A DNA stretch of 64,000 nt from Hybos culiciformis (Eukaryota > Arthropoda > Insecta > Diptera > Hybotidae). Under the pieces are notes generated by a model. The model worked only from the letters and a program-made list of their open reading frames with translations. It did not search any database and was not told the DNA's origin. How positions within the stretch are numbered: the first letter of the stretch is position 1; each line of letters starts with the position of its first letter. The position numbers and the translations under genes are program-made. Positions 37,401 to 52,937 of this stretch are shown piece by piece. Location of the stretch: positions 47,927,525 through 47,991,524 of the forward strand of contig OZ023273.1 in the NCBI GenBank assembly GCA_964007475.1. The letters are read 5' to 3'.

Positions 37401-40400
37401 CTATAATATTTTGTAAGTTCTCGAAGGTATTATTAAAGGCAATAAACACCTAAAAGCTTAACTTTTCATTTTATTCTTTTACATATTTTAAACTTAATAT
37501 TTTAACAAAGAGAGTGATTATATACAAGAAAATAAATTTATTAAAATAATTACAGTGTAGTTGTTTGTTTTTATGTTTTTAAAGAAATATAAAGAAATGT
37601 GAAGTAACAACTCTAAAGCGTGTAAATAATTTGTTTTACATGTAATGTTAGGAAGTTTTCAACTACTTACATATGTCATTGAATATTTGCTACTTACCTA
37701 TCAAAAAAATTTAAATCCATTTTACCACTTTTTTATCCTGGTATCGAAGATAGTCCTTCTTTTTTTTTTGATTAGGCCCTTAAAATATAAATATGCAATT
37801 TAAATTTAATTTTAAATTCTGACGAATATTGAACGATTATAAAAAAAAATATATTTTTTTGTAATTAAAATAATAATATGGTTTTAAAAGTACATGCAAT
37901 ATAAAAATGAAATAAATGCTATCATTTTAAATTATACAAAAATTATGTTTATACGAGATTATATGTTTTATATATGTACTCATAAATTATTATTATGATT
38001 TCATTTATTTATTTATTATCTTTTATATTTAAAAATTTTCATGATAAGTTTAACTTAACACGATTCTTGACATAACCTAGTCGAACATGGTAAATTATAC
38101 ACTATATATTTTATAATCTGATAATAAATCTATTTTAAATCAATTTACCCCTAAAACAGACCAAATTTTGATTAAACATGAAGAATGTATTCATTGCATA
38201 TTTATTACATGCAAATTATATTCCCAAAAAATTATTCATATTTTATGAATACAAAAATTTTTCTATATGATATGATAGGGAACTCTAACTTGTGAAAGCA
38301 CTTCTCTATAAAAAAAAAAAAATAATAAAAATTATTTTATGTGTACATTTTTGTATTATCAATGTGATATACATATTTTTGTTTTAAGAACATACATACA
38401 TATTAAACCTTAAATCTATTATAATATTCAATAAATTCGGTTGTTCAAATATTTATCATAATGTTTTTCCATGTAAAATATACATTATATTAAATAATTA
38501 TAATGTATGTGTATATAGAATACACATATATATACTTAGTTGATTATATAATAAAAAACTTAAGACAATATATATATTCTTGATTTTTTAATTAGTTTCA
38601 ATGCTAATGTTTCACAACATAAAAAATGAATGTGGGGTAAACAAAGAAAGAATTTCGCTTATGCATTTTTCATGATAACAATTAGTATAATAAGTGAATA
38701 AACGCTGATGTTATGTTACAAATAAATTTTAAATTATTTAGATTTGCCTGATTATTCTATTATACGTCATACAACATTATTTTCATGCTATATTTTAAAA
38801 ATAAAAAGTTAAATTTTGTAAGTACCTATAATTGCAAGACAACTGTGTTTAAGCCTTCAATATTATTAGTTCTTTTGCATATAAATATAATTCTTCGTGG
38901 GAAAGTAAAGGTATTTAGACATTTTATATTAATTTGTAAAAATGTTACATTATAAAATATAAGTCTCTACAACACTATGCAGAATTGTTTAATTTTTTCA
39001 ATTTACATACTCGTTATGATCATACTTCATTCATTTCATATTTGTTAATTTACGAATTGTTAATGTTAATTTATGTTATACCTAAAGTTTCTCTAAATAC
39101 AAAGTAAGGATCTTAGCTTAATCAGCTGTTAAAATAAATAAACAAAATTATTTACAATTATATTGTTGTTCCTTTTAGAGATGATAGAAAGGAAATTTTT
39201 ATATTTAAAATTTTATTAAAATAACAATATACGTTATTTAAACATATTCGTCAACGAATTAATTAGATAAATTAAAATTTAGTCATACAATATAAATTTT
39301 CTATTATTAATTAGGAAATAAACTTTTGGTTTTGAAAAAAAACATGTATTTGGAGAAGTTTTCTTCATTATAAATTTCTTCTAAATTTATAAACTTTAAG
39401 AAAATTAGTTCTTTGCGACTTACAGAATGTTACAATTCATTATAACCATAAAACCCATGTTATTTTTTTTTTTTTTTGAAATTTAACAAATAATATGTTG
39501 TCAAAGTTTTTAAAAGAAGGTACACCTCATATAATTTAACTTATTTTTAATGAGACTTTGCATATTATATATAAATATTATTGCTTGGGAGGAAAAATTA
39601 AAATCTTCATGAGAAAAGGATTCTCTTGTGAAAAATTATGTGAACTAAATTAAAATATATACTTAAATAACAGAAATATTTTTCAGAAACGTAAACAATT
39701 TTTTATTGGTTAAAAATTGTTTACGGAAGTTCTATACGATAAATTAAAAAATTTTAGCTAGTAGTTCTGTAATTTAAATTAATAAAATTCGGCAGACTTT
39801 ATAATTTTAATAAACCGAAATAGTTTTTTATGAGAAAATATATTATTTAAATTAAAACGAAAAAGGAGAAAAATTGTATGTTATAACGCCAGTATCTATC
39901 TTTAAAAAATTTTCTTACAGCTTGGTTTGTATTTACCAATCACAGAAATTTCCTTGTTTCAAAAATAATATGTAATATGTGTAATATGAAATAAGTACTA
40001 ATAATTATATTTATATGATTTTTATTAATCGCATTGAAAATAAAAAACTTTAGGGTTCAAATTTTTCAGAAGAAGATATCAAAATTCTATTCTTTTCATA
40101 TCCAAAAAAGAACAAGATTAAATATTTCTAAGTCATTTCTTATGATTATTAAGCTAGTTCCTCAATAAATTATTCTTTAATTCATAATTGCATGAAAATT
40201 TAAAACTTTCCCGATACACTAGAAAACTATTAAAATTTCGAATTTTCATTTTAATTTCAAAAACTATATATTATTAGAAATACAATAATGAATGTCAATT
40301 TTCGACCTAATTTTTTCAATACTTCCATAATGCATCTATCTATCTATCTATCAATTTCACAAAATAACTAATTTTTAAAATATAATTGTTTTTAAAAAAA

Positions 40401-43400
40401 AATTATTGTAAGCATTTTCTTTCTTATATCATTTAGAATCATTTTTAGAGTTTTGGAACACCAGACAAAAACTCAAGTTGTAAGATAAATATTGATTTTA
40501 TATTCTTCCTACGAAACTAAGTGCAGTTTTTTTTTTTTCTATATTATTTCATTTTTCAAAAGATAATAATTTTCGATAAGATTATTGAAAGAATAAAAAA
40601 ATATAAAAGAAATTATGTGAAAATAAGGAAGTTAGAATCTTAAAAATTATGTGTTATGCCTGACTAGATACATTTCCGTCTGTATAAACACATCATTAAA
40701 CTCATTGAGTTAATATCGTGTACAAAATTTGTTCTTATTGTTATAAAATTTTATTACAAATTTAAATTCAACTTATAAGTTTTTATGTTAAAAATTATAC
40801 TTGAAAATTAAAAATAAAGAAAAAAATTGTATAATTAAAGTTTATTAACTATATCACATTTCCGTTCTAATACAAGACCGCTTTGATGTTTTTGTAGGTA
40901 ATTTAGCATTGCTAAGGTTTTTTTTTTTTTCAAAATTAAACTGGTCAATTATTTGCTTTCGGGCGATAGAATAATATAGGTTTCATATATTATATAATAT
41001 TTTGTGAAAAACTTTAATATATAATGATCTGTAATGTTAATTAACTAAAAAATTTAATAAAACCCATAAAATTCCTTATTCTTGAATTCTTGATCCGCAT
41101 AATAAAGAAACATTTAAAAAATAAATATAATGAATAAATGATGCACAAAAAAGTCTGGTTAATTAAATTTTTATATCAAACGATACTGATAATCGAGAAG
41201 TTTCTCATAATCGCTGCCATGGAGACAAAGTTTATGTTATGAAAATGTTAAATGACATTTTAAGCAAAAAAATTCTTAATGATTATTTCGATATAAATGA
41301 ATTGCAGTGTATTATTTTCAAAACTTCAAATTAGCCACAACATTCATATAAAGTAAATAGTAATTATATGTAATACGAATAGATTTGTTATGAAAGGCAT
41401 TTATATTGTTTTCAGAATTTTAAAGATAAGGAAAACCAGTGCATTTTGCAGACAAAAAAAATGCACTTATGAAGACATTTGACGGAAAAAATAATTGAAA
41501 TTTGTTCATTGCTTAAATTAATTTCTTCTAAAAATTTATTATTAATTCTAATATTTTAAATTTCAAGGAGCAAAAAAAAAAAAAAATGAAAATATATCTT
41601 TTTTCAACATTATATTTATATAAGACATTGTTATGTATTTAGCCAAACATTTAAACGTTAATTGCTATATCAATCTTTTTCCTTACTTAAACACCCAAAA
41701 TTACAAAAGTTTTGTAAAATTCAAATTAAAAAAAAAATAATAATTTGAATTATTATAAACTTGGAATAAGGCGCATCGAAAAAAGACAATCTAGATTTAA
41801 ATTTTTGACATTTTTTGCATGATACCGATTTCTTCTCGCTCCTTGTAAATTCCTTACAATTTCAAAAATTGTCGCTTTATTCATAATTTTATTCATTAGA
41901 AAATCAAAATTATTATAAAATAAATATAAAAAATGAAAAAAAAAAAAATAATGCTTTAGGTATGAAAAAAATAATAATAAAAAAAAAAAAAATTATTCGA
42001 GGTAAAGATACTTCATAAGCTGCAAAAAAAAAAGCAATTAAATGATAAGAATTTTTAATGCTCTCTGCTCTCGCACATAAAAAATATAAAAACCAAGTCA
42101 TCTACTATTCAATGTGAAATAGATTATTATTTTTTTTTATTTTATCTGAAAAAAGTGAAAAATGTCCATAAAAATATATATATAGAATACATATGTTGGT
42201 ATTTGTATATTAAATGTATGTATTTTTCCCTACATTTGAAATAGATGAACTTTTATTTAATGTCTTTTGATTTTTTTTTTCTTTATTATTATTATGTTAA
42301 AAAAAAAAAAAATAACGTTCTTATATTTATATGTACATATATATTAAAACGATAATATTTTTATTATTCTTTAATTCAAAACAAATTTATATGCCATCAT
42401 GATAATTCTTCTTTCTATATGTACGTATATATAAAACATTTTCATTTCAAAAATATCTATATACTCTTCTTTTTTTTTTAATGTGAAAATATGAAAAGAT
42501 TTTTTCTGGTTACACTTCATAATAACTTTTTGAGTGTACAAAACACATATAATGGAAAAATAAAAAAAATAAAAAAATAAATAAAGGAAAAAGTTTTCTT
42601 TAATGCTTTTTCGTAAAGAAAAACTTAGCATGAAATTCCGACGAAAAAGTAATCCGAAATATGATTCGGATTGTTTTTTTTTTTTTTTTTTTAACTTCTG
42701 GGTAACCTTTTTTCATAAATTTTCATTGAGTAATGGTCATGTTTATATATTTTTTTGGGGTTGTGAACTTTAATTTTAGATTTAGATTTGTAACTATAGA
42801 TTTCGCCCTAAATTCATTGTCCTAATATTATCCTGAATTAGAACAAAACTGTATAGAATAAAGGTTTATTTCGCTTTGTCTTCATATTTTTATTATGATC
42901 TCGTATTATAAATCTTTACTTATACTTAATTGTATTTTGAAACTATATTGAAATAGAGATATCTATTCATTTAACATAAAAATCGTTGAGGTATCATTTC
43001 TGAAGTAATTATTTAGAGAAAAAAAAGATAAAAAATGTTATCTCATAATTTTTAATTTTTATATGCTTAAAGTATTTCTTTTCAGTTAAACCGATAGGAA
43101 ACATATGATTTCGAAAAATTTGTGCCCGATTTTAATTATAGCGATCCGTTAACCAAAAACAAAATAATGTATTGATTTCACTAGCAGTATTCAAGAACTA
43201 GATAAATAACAAAAAGTTAATCAAGATTCAAGTTAAATTAAAAAAAATAAAAAAAAATTATATAAATTTTCATCATGAATAACAAAATATTTAAAACAAA
43301 AGTAACATTTTCTGAATATAATTAACAAGTTATGTAATGAGTGCAAGGTCGTACATATAATTGCTATTGCATAAAAAGGTTATATACAGGGAAATAATTA

Positions 43401-44075
43401 AAGAGACACAATTCGTATTGCTGTAATCATAAAAAATCTTTTTTTTTTTATTTTTTGTTACACTTTTATAAGATACTTTTCATTTAGATAAAATTGTTTT
43501 GCACAAAAGATATAATAGCTATGAACAATGATACAATCTTTTCTGTACAGAAAATAATTTTAGTTGTCGAGTAAATCGCACAAATAATGAGCTTAATATC
43601 AAAAAAAAAAAACAAAATTGTTACATTAAAAAGGGAAATGAAAACTTGAAGATACAAAAAAAAAAAAAAAAAAACAACTGGAAACTAACAGTCATAATGA
43701 ATTGTTTTACTTTCACTAAATCTGTAGTGGAAAAAATTACGATTTTCCCATTAAAAGAAATTATTTTTTCTATAAATTTTTGTTTGTGCATAGTCAAAAC
43801 TACGCGGGATATCATCCATTGCATATTTAAGTTCTCCACCTTATATAAGATTTCAAAATAATAATTATGCTGATAAATTTGTCTGTATGAAATTGATATA
43901 TTTTTTTTTGTATAATTTTATTTTTTGTATATTTCATTAAGTTATTTCTTGGTGATTACAAACGACTTTAACCGCGAAGTTTACTAACTAAAAAATTCCG
44001 CCAGCTGGTGTAATTTGGCGGTAATTATTTATTATTATTTTCTGATTGTCTTAATTTGAAGTGTTTTTTGGAAAC
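28460..44075. other. AT-rich non-coding DNA
   Basis: About 15.6 kb with no supportable gene. It holds simple repeats, including (TA)n at 33747-33772 and (ATCT)n near 40334-40352, and many poly-A/T runs. The short frames (for example 31157-31366, 32095-32298, 36091-36318, 42371-42631) have no recognisable similarity and AT-driven composition. Confidence 0.55.
33747..33772. repeat. (AT)n microsatellite
   Basis: Thirteen consecutive AT units. Confidence 0.95.
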
Positions 44076-44080
44076 TAATT

Positions 44081-44166
44081 TCCTTTATTGAAGTAAAATT
44101 ATAATGCAAATTTTTAATATTTCCTCCTTTATTGAAGTAAAATTATAATGCAAATTTTTAATATAG
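44081..44166. repeat. 44-bp tandem duplication
   Basis: The unit beginning tcctttattgaagtaaaatt and ending gcaaatttttaatat occurs twice in a row (starts at 44081 and 44125) without visible differences over about 41 bp, suggesting a recent slippage event. Confidence 0.9.
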
Positions 44167-44169
44167 GCA

Positions 44170-47100
44170 ATGCAATCCTATATAAAACCAACGACCTTTT
44201 CTAATATTTTTCTTACAGATATCATTAACTTTTGATGAAATATTTTAACAAAGGCAGAATAAGCATTTTCTGCAATTTATATATATTGCAATACTAATAA
44301 ATGTGGCATTTAAGTATATTTTGAAGAAAAAAAAAAAACATCATCCTATCCGAAATGAATTTTCATTTAGTAAAAAACTTAAAAACTGTGTAGAAAAAAA
44401 AAAAAAACTGCGGCATTGTACATATCAATATTAATGTATTAAAAGAAAATTTATGAGACATTTAAGTATACACATTGTCAATTTACAGAATCATGTAATA
44501 GGGTCAACAAAAAAGAATGAATATAATAGTATACTCGTAAAGTTTATTATTCCAGAACAAATTGTATAATTATATTCCTTCGCTTCTCGTATGCAGTGCA
44601 AAAATGTTGCATTCCAATATTAAATTATCTAAACTTCCAATCTGAAAATTATATACACACAGAGACACACAGAATTTATATTGGAGAACACGTAACACCT
44701 TGTTACTATTATAAATTCCACACTTTCATTTTATAAGAAGAAAATAATATATGTACCTATATACAAGTAAAGTACTTAAAAATTATAATTTATTTCAAAT
44801 ACATGATTTTCAAAATTTTAATATACCGTATACATGGGTATTTTTATTTTCCTTTGACTTCTTTAAATCTCTATCTGTCTGTCTCTGAAAATCAATAATT
44901 TAAAATTATTTCTTTTTTTTCGATTTTTACTAAAGCGTAATATTTCCCACAAAATGTTTCTGAAAATAAAACTAGAAGTCACGTAACACAAATATAATCT
45001 GAAAATACTTAATATTTGAAAATAATAATAGTAATAATAATAATAATAAAAGTAATAATAACAATAACGTTAAAATTCGCTAGCTAGTAATATCTTCCCA
45101 ATATTACTTCTTTAATTTATTTTTGTTTTTGGTTGTTTAAGTTGTAGTTATAATGGTGCAAAAAATAAAAAATAAAAAAATTGATTCACCAATTGTTATT
45201 CCAAAAGATTTACGTCCTTAATGGAAAGTAGCAATTTTATAAATCACGATTTTTAGTCTGATTGTGACATACAAAAAAAAAATGAAAAAGAAGAAAAATA
45301 TACAGCAAAATAATTGTGAAATTTTCTGAAGTGTATTGTTTCAATGCTTTTAACTTTGTTGAATGTAATTGCCTATTCTTTTTTTTTTTTTTTTTTTTAA
45401 ATAAGATTATTATTACGATGATGCCACAACATAATTTGTGTGCATATTTTTTGACTATATTTTTCTTTTTGCCTTATATAAATCTTTTTTTTTTTTGCCA
45501 AAGCATTTAAAGATTTTTCTATCTGGAAACATTCCTAAAAACAGATATTTTTCGTATTTTTTTTATAGTAATATTTTGCGTTATCTAAATTTATTCATTT
45601 GATTCATTTTACTATAAAAATTAAATGACGGAAATAATAAATTGCTAAAATGTAATTTCAATTAAAAAAAAAATAAAAAAATAAAGTCAAAATGTCATTT
45701 CAAAGAAATTGAAAAAAAAACAAAATATTTCGTTAACAGAAAGCTAATTTTTCTTCAGTGTCAATATTGAGCTCAATATAAACAAGAATTTAACTTTCTA
45801 CGACACAACGCTTTATTTTATCGGTTGTCTTTTATAAGCTATGTGCACTTAAATTTGAATGTCAATTCTAAGGTAGCCTTTTTAAAATCCCATCACACTT
45901 GTGTGTTCTGTTGTTTTAGTTTTTTATATAAAAAAAAACAGTTCCAACAAACATCTCCTTTATCTAAAAATTTAACAAAATAAATTCATTCTATCTTCAG
46001 TTTAAAACCAAGCTTAAACCTTAAAAAAAAAAAGTTATAATTATATCTAAACGTAAATGCACACTAAACGCATTATTGTTTAATTCAAGTAAAATCCTAA
46101 AATTGTTGAAGCTCTCGCCGATGTACTTAATTTATAATCGAACTTTTATACTGAAAAAAAAACTCGTTGGTATAAGAACCAGCTATAAAGTTATAACTAA
46201 AACTGCAATATTTTCTTGCAGTATGTGCTGAAAACTTTGCATTTATTATTAAATACATAATAACCCGTTCCAAAATATATATAAAATGAATTGTAGCAAA
46301 ATTTTTATAAATTTTATTGTTTTTTAAAGCGAAAAATAAATAAAAAATACAATTTTTTTTTAAAATATGAGTTTCAGAAATTTTTATCACAAATGTTGCT
46401 ATAATCATATGAACTTTTCTATTTAAAAGTAATTAGCTATTTTTCTTTGCTATGACAAAATAGCAAATTTTGATAATGTCATTCACTAGTTCTATTTTTT
46501 GCTATATGTACTAACAAAAAATAAACAAAAAATGTAGCTGACGCTGCTATCTGTTTTTTCTATGCATTGAAAACTCATCAGTCTTGTCTAATTATAGAAA
46601 ATAATAATAAAAAAAAACATACTATATTATCTGTTTAATATTCACGTTAAACAAATTTTAATTATAGGTTATTATAAAATTTTAACCTAAAATTATATAA
46701 AATTTTTTATCTCTAAAGTTTTCTATCTACAAGATCAATTTAATTGTTTGTAATAGATAAATTTTTTGAAAGTTTTTTTTTTGAATTGGTCTGCCCAATT
46801 ACATAATATATTAATTTGAAAGAAATTTTTTGAGGATTTTAAATCTGCATACACTTTTCATAATAAATTCCCATATTAAAATCTGTTACTGTCATCGAGA
46901 CGTTATAAAAAAAATCATATTCAATTTTTAATGTTTACATTTTTATATTTTTAAATTCAACATCAGCAATCGATTGGTATATTATATATTTCAATTTTTT
47001 TTTGTTTTTCTAGACACCAAATAAACATTTTCCAAGTAAATTTTCTATTTTCATATATACGTATGGTATGTATAAAAGAAAACAAAAAAAATCTTCTTCA

Positions 47101-50100
47101 CATAATCATTCAAAAATTACTGCATATTTTCTTCATTTTTTTTTTCCTTTATTTGTCCTCTATGCGGTAAAAAAAAAAAAACCAAAAAGATGAAAAAAGG
47201 AGTAAAAAAAAAGAAAAATCTCAAGACCTCTTAAATCCACATTGTATTGAGATTATTATATATGTATTTATTAAAAAAAATATATATTTTTTTGCTGACA
47301 AAGATACTATGTATATCTTTTTTTTTTTATTATTATTATTTTTAATATTTTGTATAAGTTTCAAGATGGAAATAAAAAAAAAAAATAAGATATTCTAGAG
47401 AAAAATATTGTACCCGGTATTCAAAAAATATAAAACCTAAAAATAATAATAAAATAATAATAATAATATTTTTTTTTTATTTAATTTTAAATTTCCTCAA
47501 ATAAAAATTATATACTAACTAAATATCTTCCATAATTCATGATATTTTCATTTTTTTTTTTTTTTTTTTATTATTTCCATCATTCCCTATCTTCATTTAA
47601 CAAAATTATATTATAAAACGTGACTTACTATCATGAATAAAAAAAAAAAATACTATGCAAAAATATGTATAGATTTTTTTTTTTTTTTTGAATTACAATA
47701 TACCTAGGTACATATAAAAAGATAGAAGTATAAAAAAAAAAAAAAATCATTTAACAAAATAATATGCAAACAGTAAAATGAAAAAATAATCGCAAAAAAA
47801 AAAGAAAATACAAATTCAAAGGTACACAAAACATTATCAAAGCAATATCAAAATACACGGGCGGTGGGAAAAAAGTCACTTCAAAGTTTTTATTTTTTTT
47901 ATTTATTTTTTTTTTTTTTCGAATTTTCTCATTTTACTTTACAACAACAACAATATAACGATGATACAAAAATCAATTCGTAAATAATATAAAAATTTGA
48001 ATAATTTTTATGTGTACCTACACAGCATCCATAGCTCTATTATATATATAGCATATTTGAGGTAAAAAAATAAAATAAATAAATAAGAAAAAAAATAAAA
48101 ATAATATTAAAATACAAAAAAAAAAAAAGTTACACAAAAAAAAAAATGAAATATTGAAAACAGGAAAAGAAAAATTGATAATCTAAGAGGAAAATATCAA
48201 CAGGTATACATCATTTAATAAAATTCTTTTAAAATAATATTATGATAAAAAATATAATCAAATAAAAAAAAAAATTATTATTATTATTATTATCTAACTA
48301 GATTTTTCATTTTAATTTCATTGTAGTTTAATAAACTCTTGTGCGCGCTATGGCAACATTATAAGGAAAAAAACCAATTGAAGAAAATAAATGATTTTTT
48401 TTTTTTTTTTAATAAATAGTTAAGAAGCCGGAATTATACAAATACGGGTTAGTTAATCGACCATTTGAAAAGCCTTTTGTAACAAATAAATTTTAATCGT
48501 TTAAGTCTATGGGGCTATATTGCCGTGCATATTATTGATGTTGGCTAATATTGTCGAGTTAGACATTTAAATTAGATTTAATTTGAGCATAAAACATTCA
48601 AATAATAACATAGATTTAATTTTTAAAGCTTTAAGTCTAATTTTGTAATTTTATAATATAATATGTTTATTTAAGATTTTGAGATTATATTTCAAAAATT
48701 AATTTAATATTTTTCATTAAAACCTGTCAAAACTTTTTAATGTAATATTATTTCCGTATAGTTTGAAGACTTTATTTGAAAACAAAACAAAAATTAATTT
48801 GAAACATAAAAATTATTTAGAAAGATTCATTACATCTCCGCCCTTAATCTAAAGATTTTTATTATATTCATTCGTAATAATTTTATGAGTTTAAATTTCA
48901 TACCAATGGATAAAAGTATAGTACACCTCTAAGTTGATATTAAAAAATTATTATTAATCATTTGTCATAATTAAATCGATTATTATTATTATGTGCAAAG
49001 AATAATCCAAGCTAAGTAAATAAATAAATAAGTACTCAATATTAGAATAAATACAGAAAATTTGGTACTTTCCAGGACTAGATTTCTAAAAAACTGACAC
49101 GATTAAGACAAAATGAGACTACTAAAAATATTTAAAAATGAGTTAAAATTTTATTAAAATATTAGAAATTTTCGCATGCTTATATTATCTATATTTGTAC
49201 AATAATATCTACAGAATTTGTACCAAGTTTATAAAAATTAAACAAAAAGAATTTCAAAAACTTTGGTATTCATAAATTCATAAATGTTCTAGCTTCTAAG
49301 GTAACATAACAAATTATTATTTATATATTCTAAAAAAAGACAAATGTATTCATTGATTTCGACTTAAATCTCCTTGAAGATCAAATAATATGCATTGCTT
49401 ATTGTGACTTATATTGGTAATTGAAAATTATATTTCTGTATAAAAAATTACTTTAACGATTGAAAAAGATACTTTCATTTTTTTTAAACATATTTTGTTG
49501 CCTTAAATAAAGATTTCACATCGCTAAAATCAATTACCATGCACGTTAAAATTGAAATTTTCTTCAATATTGAATTATTTTGAAATTCAATCTTTATGAA
49601 TTCTTTAAGATAAAATCTTTTTTTTTGACATAAATACATACATAAATATATCAAAATTTTCTTAAATCTAAACACACTGTAAGAAAAAAATTACAATATT
49701 GTTTGTTAAGATGAACTAAAAGTGAACTAAAGTTACTATTTTTGTCTAGATTTTTTGTACTCATCATTTATATTATAGATTTTATGAACTCGGCATCACA
49801 CGGATTTCATTAGATTCATAACTAAATTAAATTCATATACATTATTACGTATCATTTTAAGCCCTGTACATAGCAAATTAAAATTTTACGCAAATTATTA
49901 AAATTCATTATTTTCTAAAGTTCTATTGGGAATACAGTCATAAATTATTAACTTTATGTAAAAATCTGGGCTTAAAAAATCATTAATAAAATATACATTT
50001 ATATAAATACAATAAAAAAAAATATTTTTAATAATAATTTTATTTGAAGTGAAAATTATTAATATTATTTTGATTATAAATTTTATCGATAGGCAACAAA

Positions 50101-51915
50101 AAAAAAAAGAAAAAAAAAAACAAATAATACAAAATTTTTACACATCCACCCTCGTCTAAAATAAAATCACAAAAATTGTCATGATTACAAAGAAATCAAC
50201 AATTCAGCGGTTTTACAAAGCCAGATGTATATTTTTCTCATGGTTTTTCATTTTCTTATATTTTTTCCTAGAAATATTAAATTTTTTTTTTTTGAAGCAC
50301 TTTAGTTTCTTAAGAAAATCAGTGCGAATATTTTCAAAATAATCAAAATTTTTTTCTTATTACAAATTAAATTTCTCTACTAGACGACCGAATGTAAGGC
50401 AATTGAGTTTAGTTATAACTTATTAAGGCACACTCGGAAATATTAAGTGCTTGAAAAAAATTAAATTCTATTCGATCCGCATTTGATCCCTATTCGATTT
50501 GTTAGTTAAAATATTAATTCCGTTGAAAATTTTATAATTTTTCAATTCATTATTTTGTCAATTCTGCTTTTTATTAACTTTTATAATCATTATTGGACAT
50601 GCTATAGTTTTGCAAATATAATTTTCGTCATTATGTGCACTCTATCATTATGTCTGTGCATTTGTAATACATAATCTAAAAGTGTTGAAATGATTTTGTT
50701 TTTTTCAATGTTTATTGCTAAAGTGGTTTTCGTCATGAAGAAAAACTTATTTTGAAAAAAAATATGTAAATAAAACACCAAACATGAAATAAAATGAAAG
50801 CAACAACGAAAAAAAAAAGATAACGTATAGGTACATATAATTTTCATTGTTGCATCAAATTAATATCATTTTTAATTTTTGACAACTAATATGCGTACAC
50901 CATATTTTATTTTGTTGTTATATACCTTCTGAATGAATTTTATGCAAAACGATGATAATAATGATGATAAGGGTGGAAATAAAAAAAAATTTTTTTGCTG
51001 AACGAGACACCAAAAAAGTGTAATATTTTTTACTGATGAAATCATAGAGAGAGAAAAAAATAAAATAAAAATAAATTTTACATCGTTACCAAAAGATGAA
51101 TTTAACACTTTCTGCTCGCTTTTCTTGTAAATTTTTTTTTTCTCAATTTCTTACTCTGCTTTTTGTTGGAAAAACGTATCAAAACAAAATTCGATATTTT
51201 TTCGTTCTTCGTGTTTTTTTTTCTGGAAAAATAATCTTTTTGTGCAAATGATAAGAAATGAAAACATTTTATTTCTAATAAAATCAAGGTAAGTAAATTT
51301 AGCGCAAAAAAAAAAAAAAAAATTATTTAATATAAAATCTACCGAAAAAATTACGAACAATTGTTCGCAATGGAAATGGAAAATTACATAAAGAAAATAA
51401 AATTATTGAAATATTATTGCGAATTTAGAATTTTTGTGATATTCTTCTATATGGTGTTATCTTTATAATTAGAGTGAAGACAATTTTAGCATTTTATTAT
51501 TGTAATAATTTTGTTTTTGTATTAAAATTTTGATATATTATAATAAGCTGTCGTACATACATATATATAATTTTTATTTAAATTTTTAATGCTTTTTTTA
51601 ATGTTAATGTATTTTCTTTGGTTATAGTTTCAAAGAAGTTACGAATAACGAAAAGTAATATTTATTATTAGTTGAATAAACGTTTGTCCTTTATTTGAAA
51701 AAAATGCATGTTAAAGGCGAGCTGCATTTGGACCTTAGAACTAGCCTTTAGCTTTTAAAATAACCTTTTCCATATTAGGCTAGTTTGCAGACAGGAAAGT
51801 TGCCAGCTTTTCTGCAATTTTCTGCTTTTTTTTAGTATTTTCGGGTTGGTTGAACTGTTTTATTTATTTACTTTAACAAAAAATGTGGAAGAAAAAAAAA
51901 TTAGCAACACAAAAT
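44170..51915. other. AT-rich non-coding DNA
   Basis: No gene recognised. It includes an AAT/AGT-type microsatellite at about 45021-45068, a TTA run at about 48275-48294 and very long homopolymers. Slightly GC-richer islands near 43970-44030 and 48420-48560 show no consistent open frame. Confidence 0.5.
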
Positions 51916-52134
51916 TCATATCAAAAAAGTAGAATCTAAATTGACATCTTCCAATAATCGCATCTCAGAAGCTAAATTGATTAACTTTAATCTGTCTCCG
52001 TATATATCCTTAAAAACGTTGTACAAATTCTTAGATTCGTATACTAATTTGGTAACCCACTTCAAAAAAATACTTTCATTTAAAATTTGTTTTCTCATTA
52101 ATGTATTTATATATATGTAAACTTCCCATTGCAA
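51916..52134 (-). other. unidentified open frame, 72 codons
   Basis: A minus-strand frame that reads less like AT-driven noise than its neighbours: MRKQILNESIFLKWVTKLVY, then a segment with IYGDRLKLINLASEMRLLED before the stop. The predicted protein is mixed charged/hydrophobic, suggestive of helices, and has no low-complexity tract. The first ATG (52134) may not be the start; an internal Met begins the more protein-like part. I recognise no family. A GC-richer stretch lies just downstream (51715-51800). Possibly a fragment of a transposon or viral gene, or chance. Confidence 0.25.
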
Positions 52135-52935
52135 ACAAATGATAATGTTTTTATTTTATTCTCTCTCTTTTATTTACATAAACAATTGAAACATTATTAT
52201 AGACCAAAAGAAAAAAAAAACAATAATTCTTCTGTTCTAGATAAGTTTTGATTTAATGAATTTCCTTTATATATGGAAACATTAACGTCTAGTCATACAA
52301 TTCTCTTAAAATCATAAAAGTTGTTGATTATGTTCATTTTATTTTGTTTTTGTTTTATATGCTGTTTATGCAAAACAAAAAACAAGCAACTAAAATGTAC
52401 AAAAATAAAATTATGTTTTTGTCCTAAAGTTATAATTTTTATGTTTTATTTTATTTTTGTATTTTTATTTATTTTTTTTTTTTTTTTGGGAAAAATTTAT
52501 TCAATCATTTGAGAATACATAAATGTATGATGATCTTAATTACAACACTTTTGTGTGTAGAAAAAAAAAAAAAACTAAATCATTCTTGAGCAAAAATAAT
52601 TACATTTGTTTCAGCAAATAAAAAGTTATATTTGTGTAACAAAAATGTTTTTTTTTTTTATATATAAAAAATAAAATATCGTTCTCTATGGTTTCTATAC
52701 TCTGACAAAGATAAATAAAACAAAAAATAACATGTGAAAATAAAAGTTCTAATTTTATAAGTCTATAGAGAATTTGTTAAAAACAAGGCTGAAATTAAGA
52801 AAATTTTCACCTTTGCTTTCAGAGCAACAAAATAGAAAAGGAACAAAAATTTAAACTTTATTTGTAAATAAACAACATAAAAGATACATAACATAATTTA
52901 TTTTATATAGCAATATACATATTAATAGTAGATTA
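52135..52935. other. AT-rich non-coding DNA
   Basis: Nothing supportable; the 63-codon frame at 52321-52512 is Phe/Leu/Lys-rich noise. Confidence 0.5.
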
Positions 52936-52937
52936 TT

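Noticed and set aside
37690..37770. Donor-like TAG/GTAAGTAGC with upstream CAG on the minus strand
   Set aside because: The 40-bp interval has stops in all three frames and a poor polypyrimidine tract.
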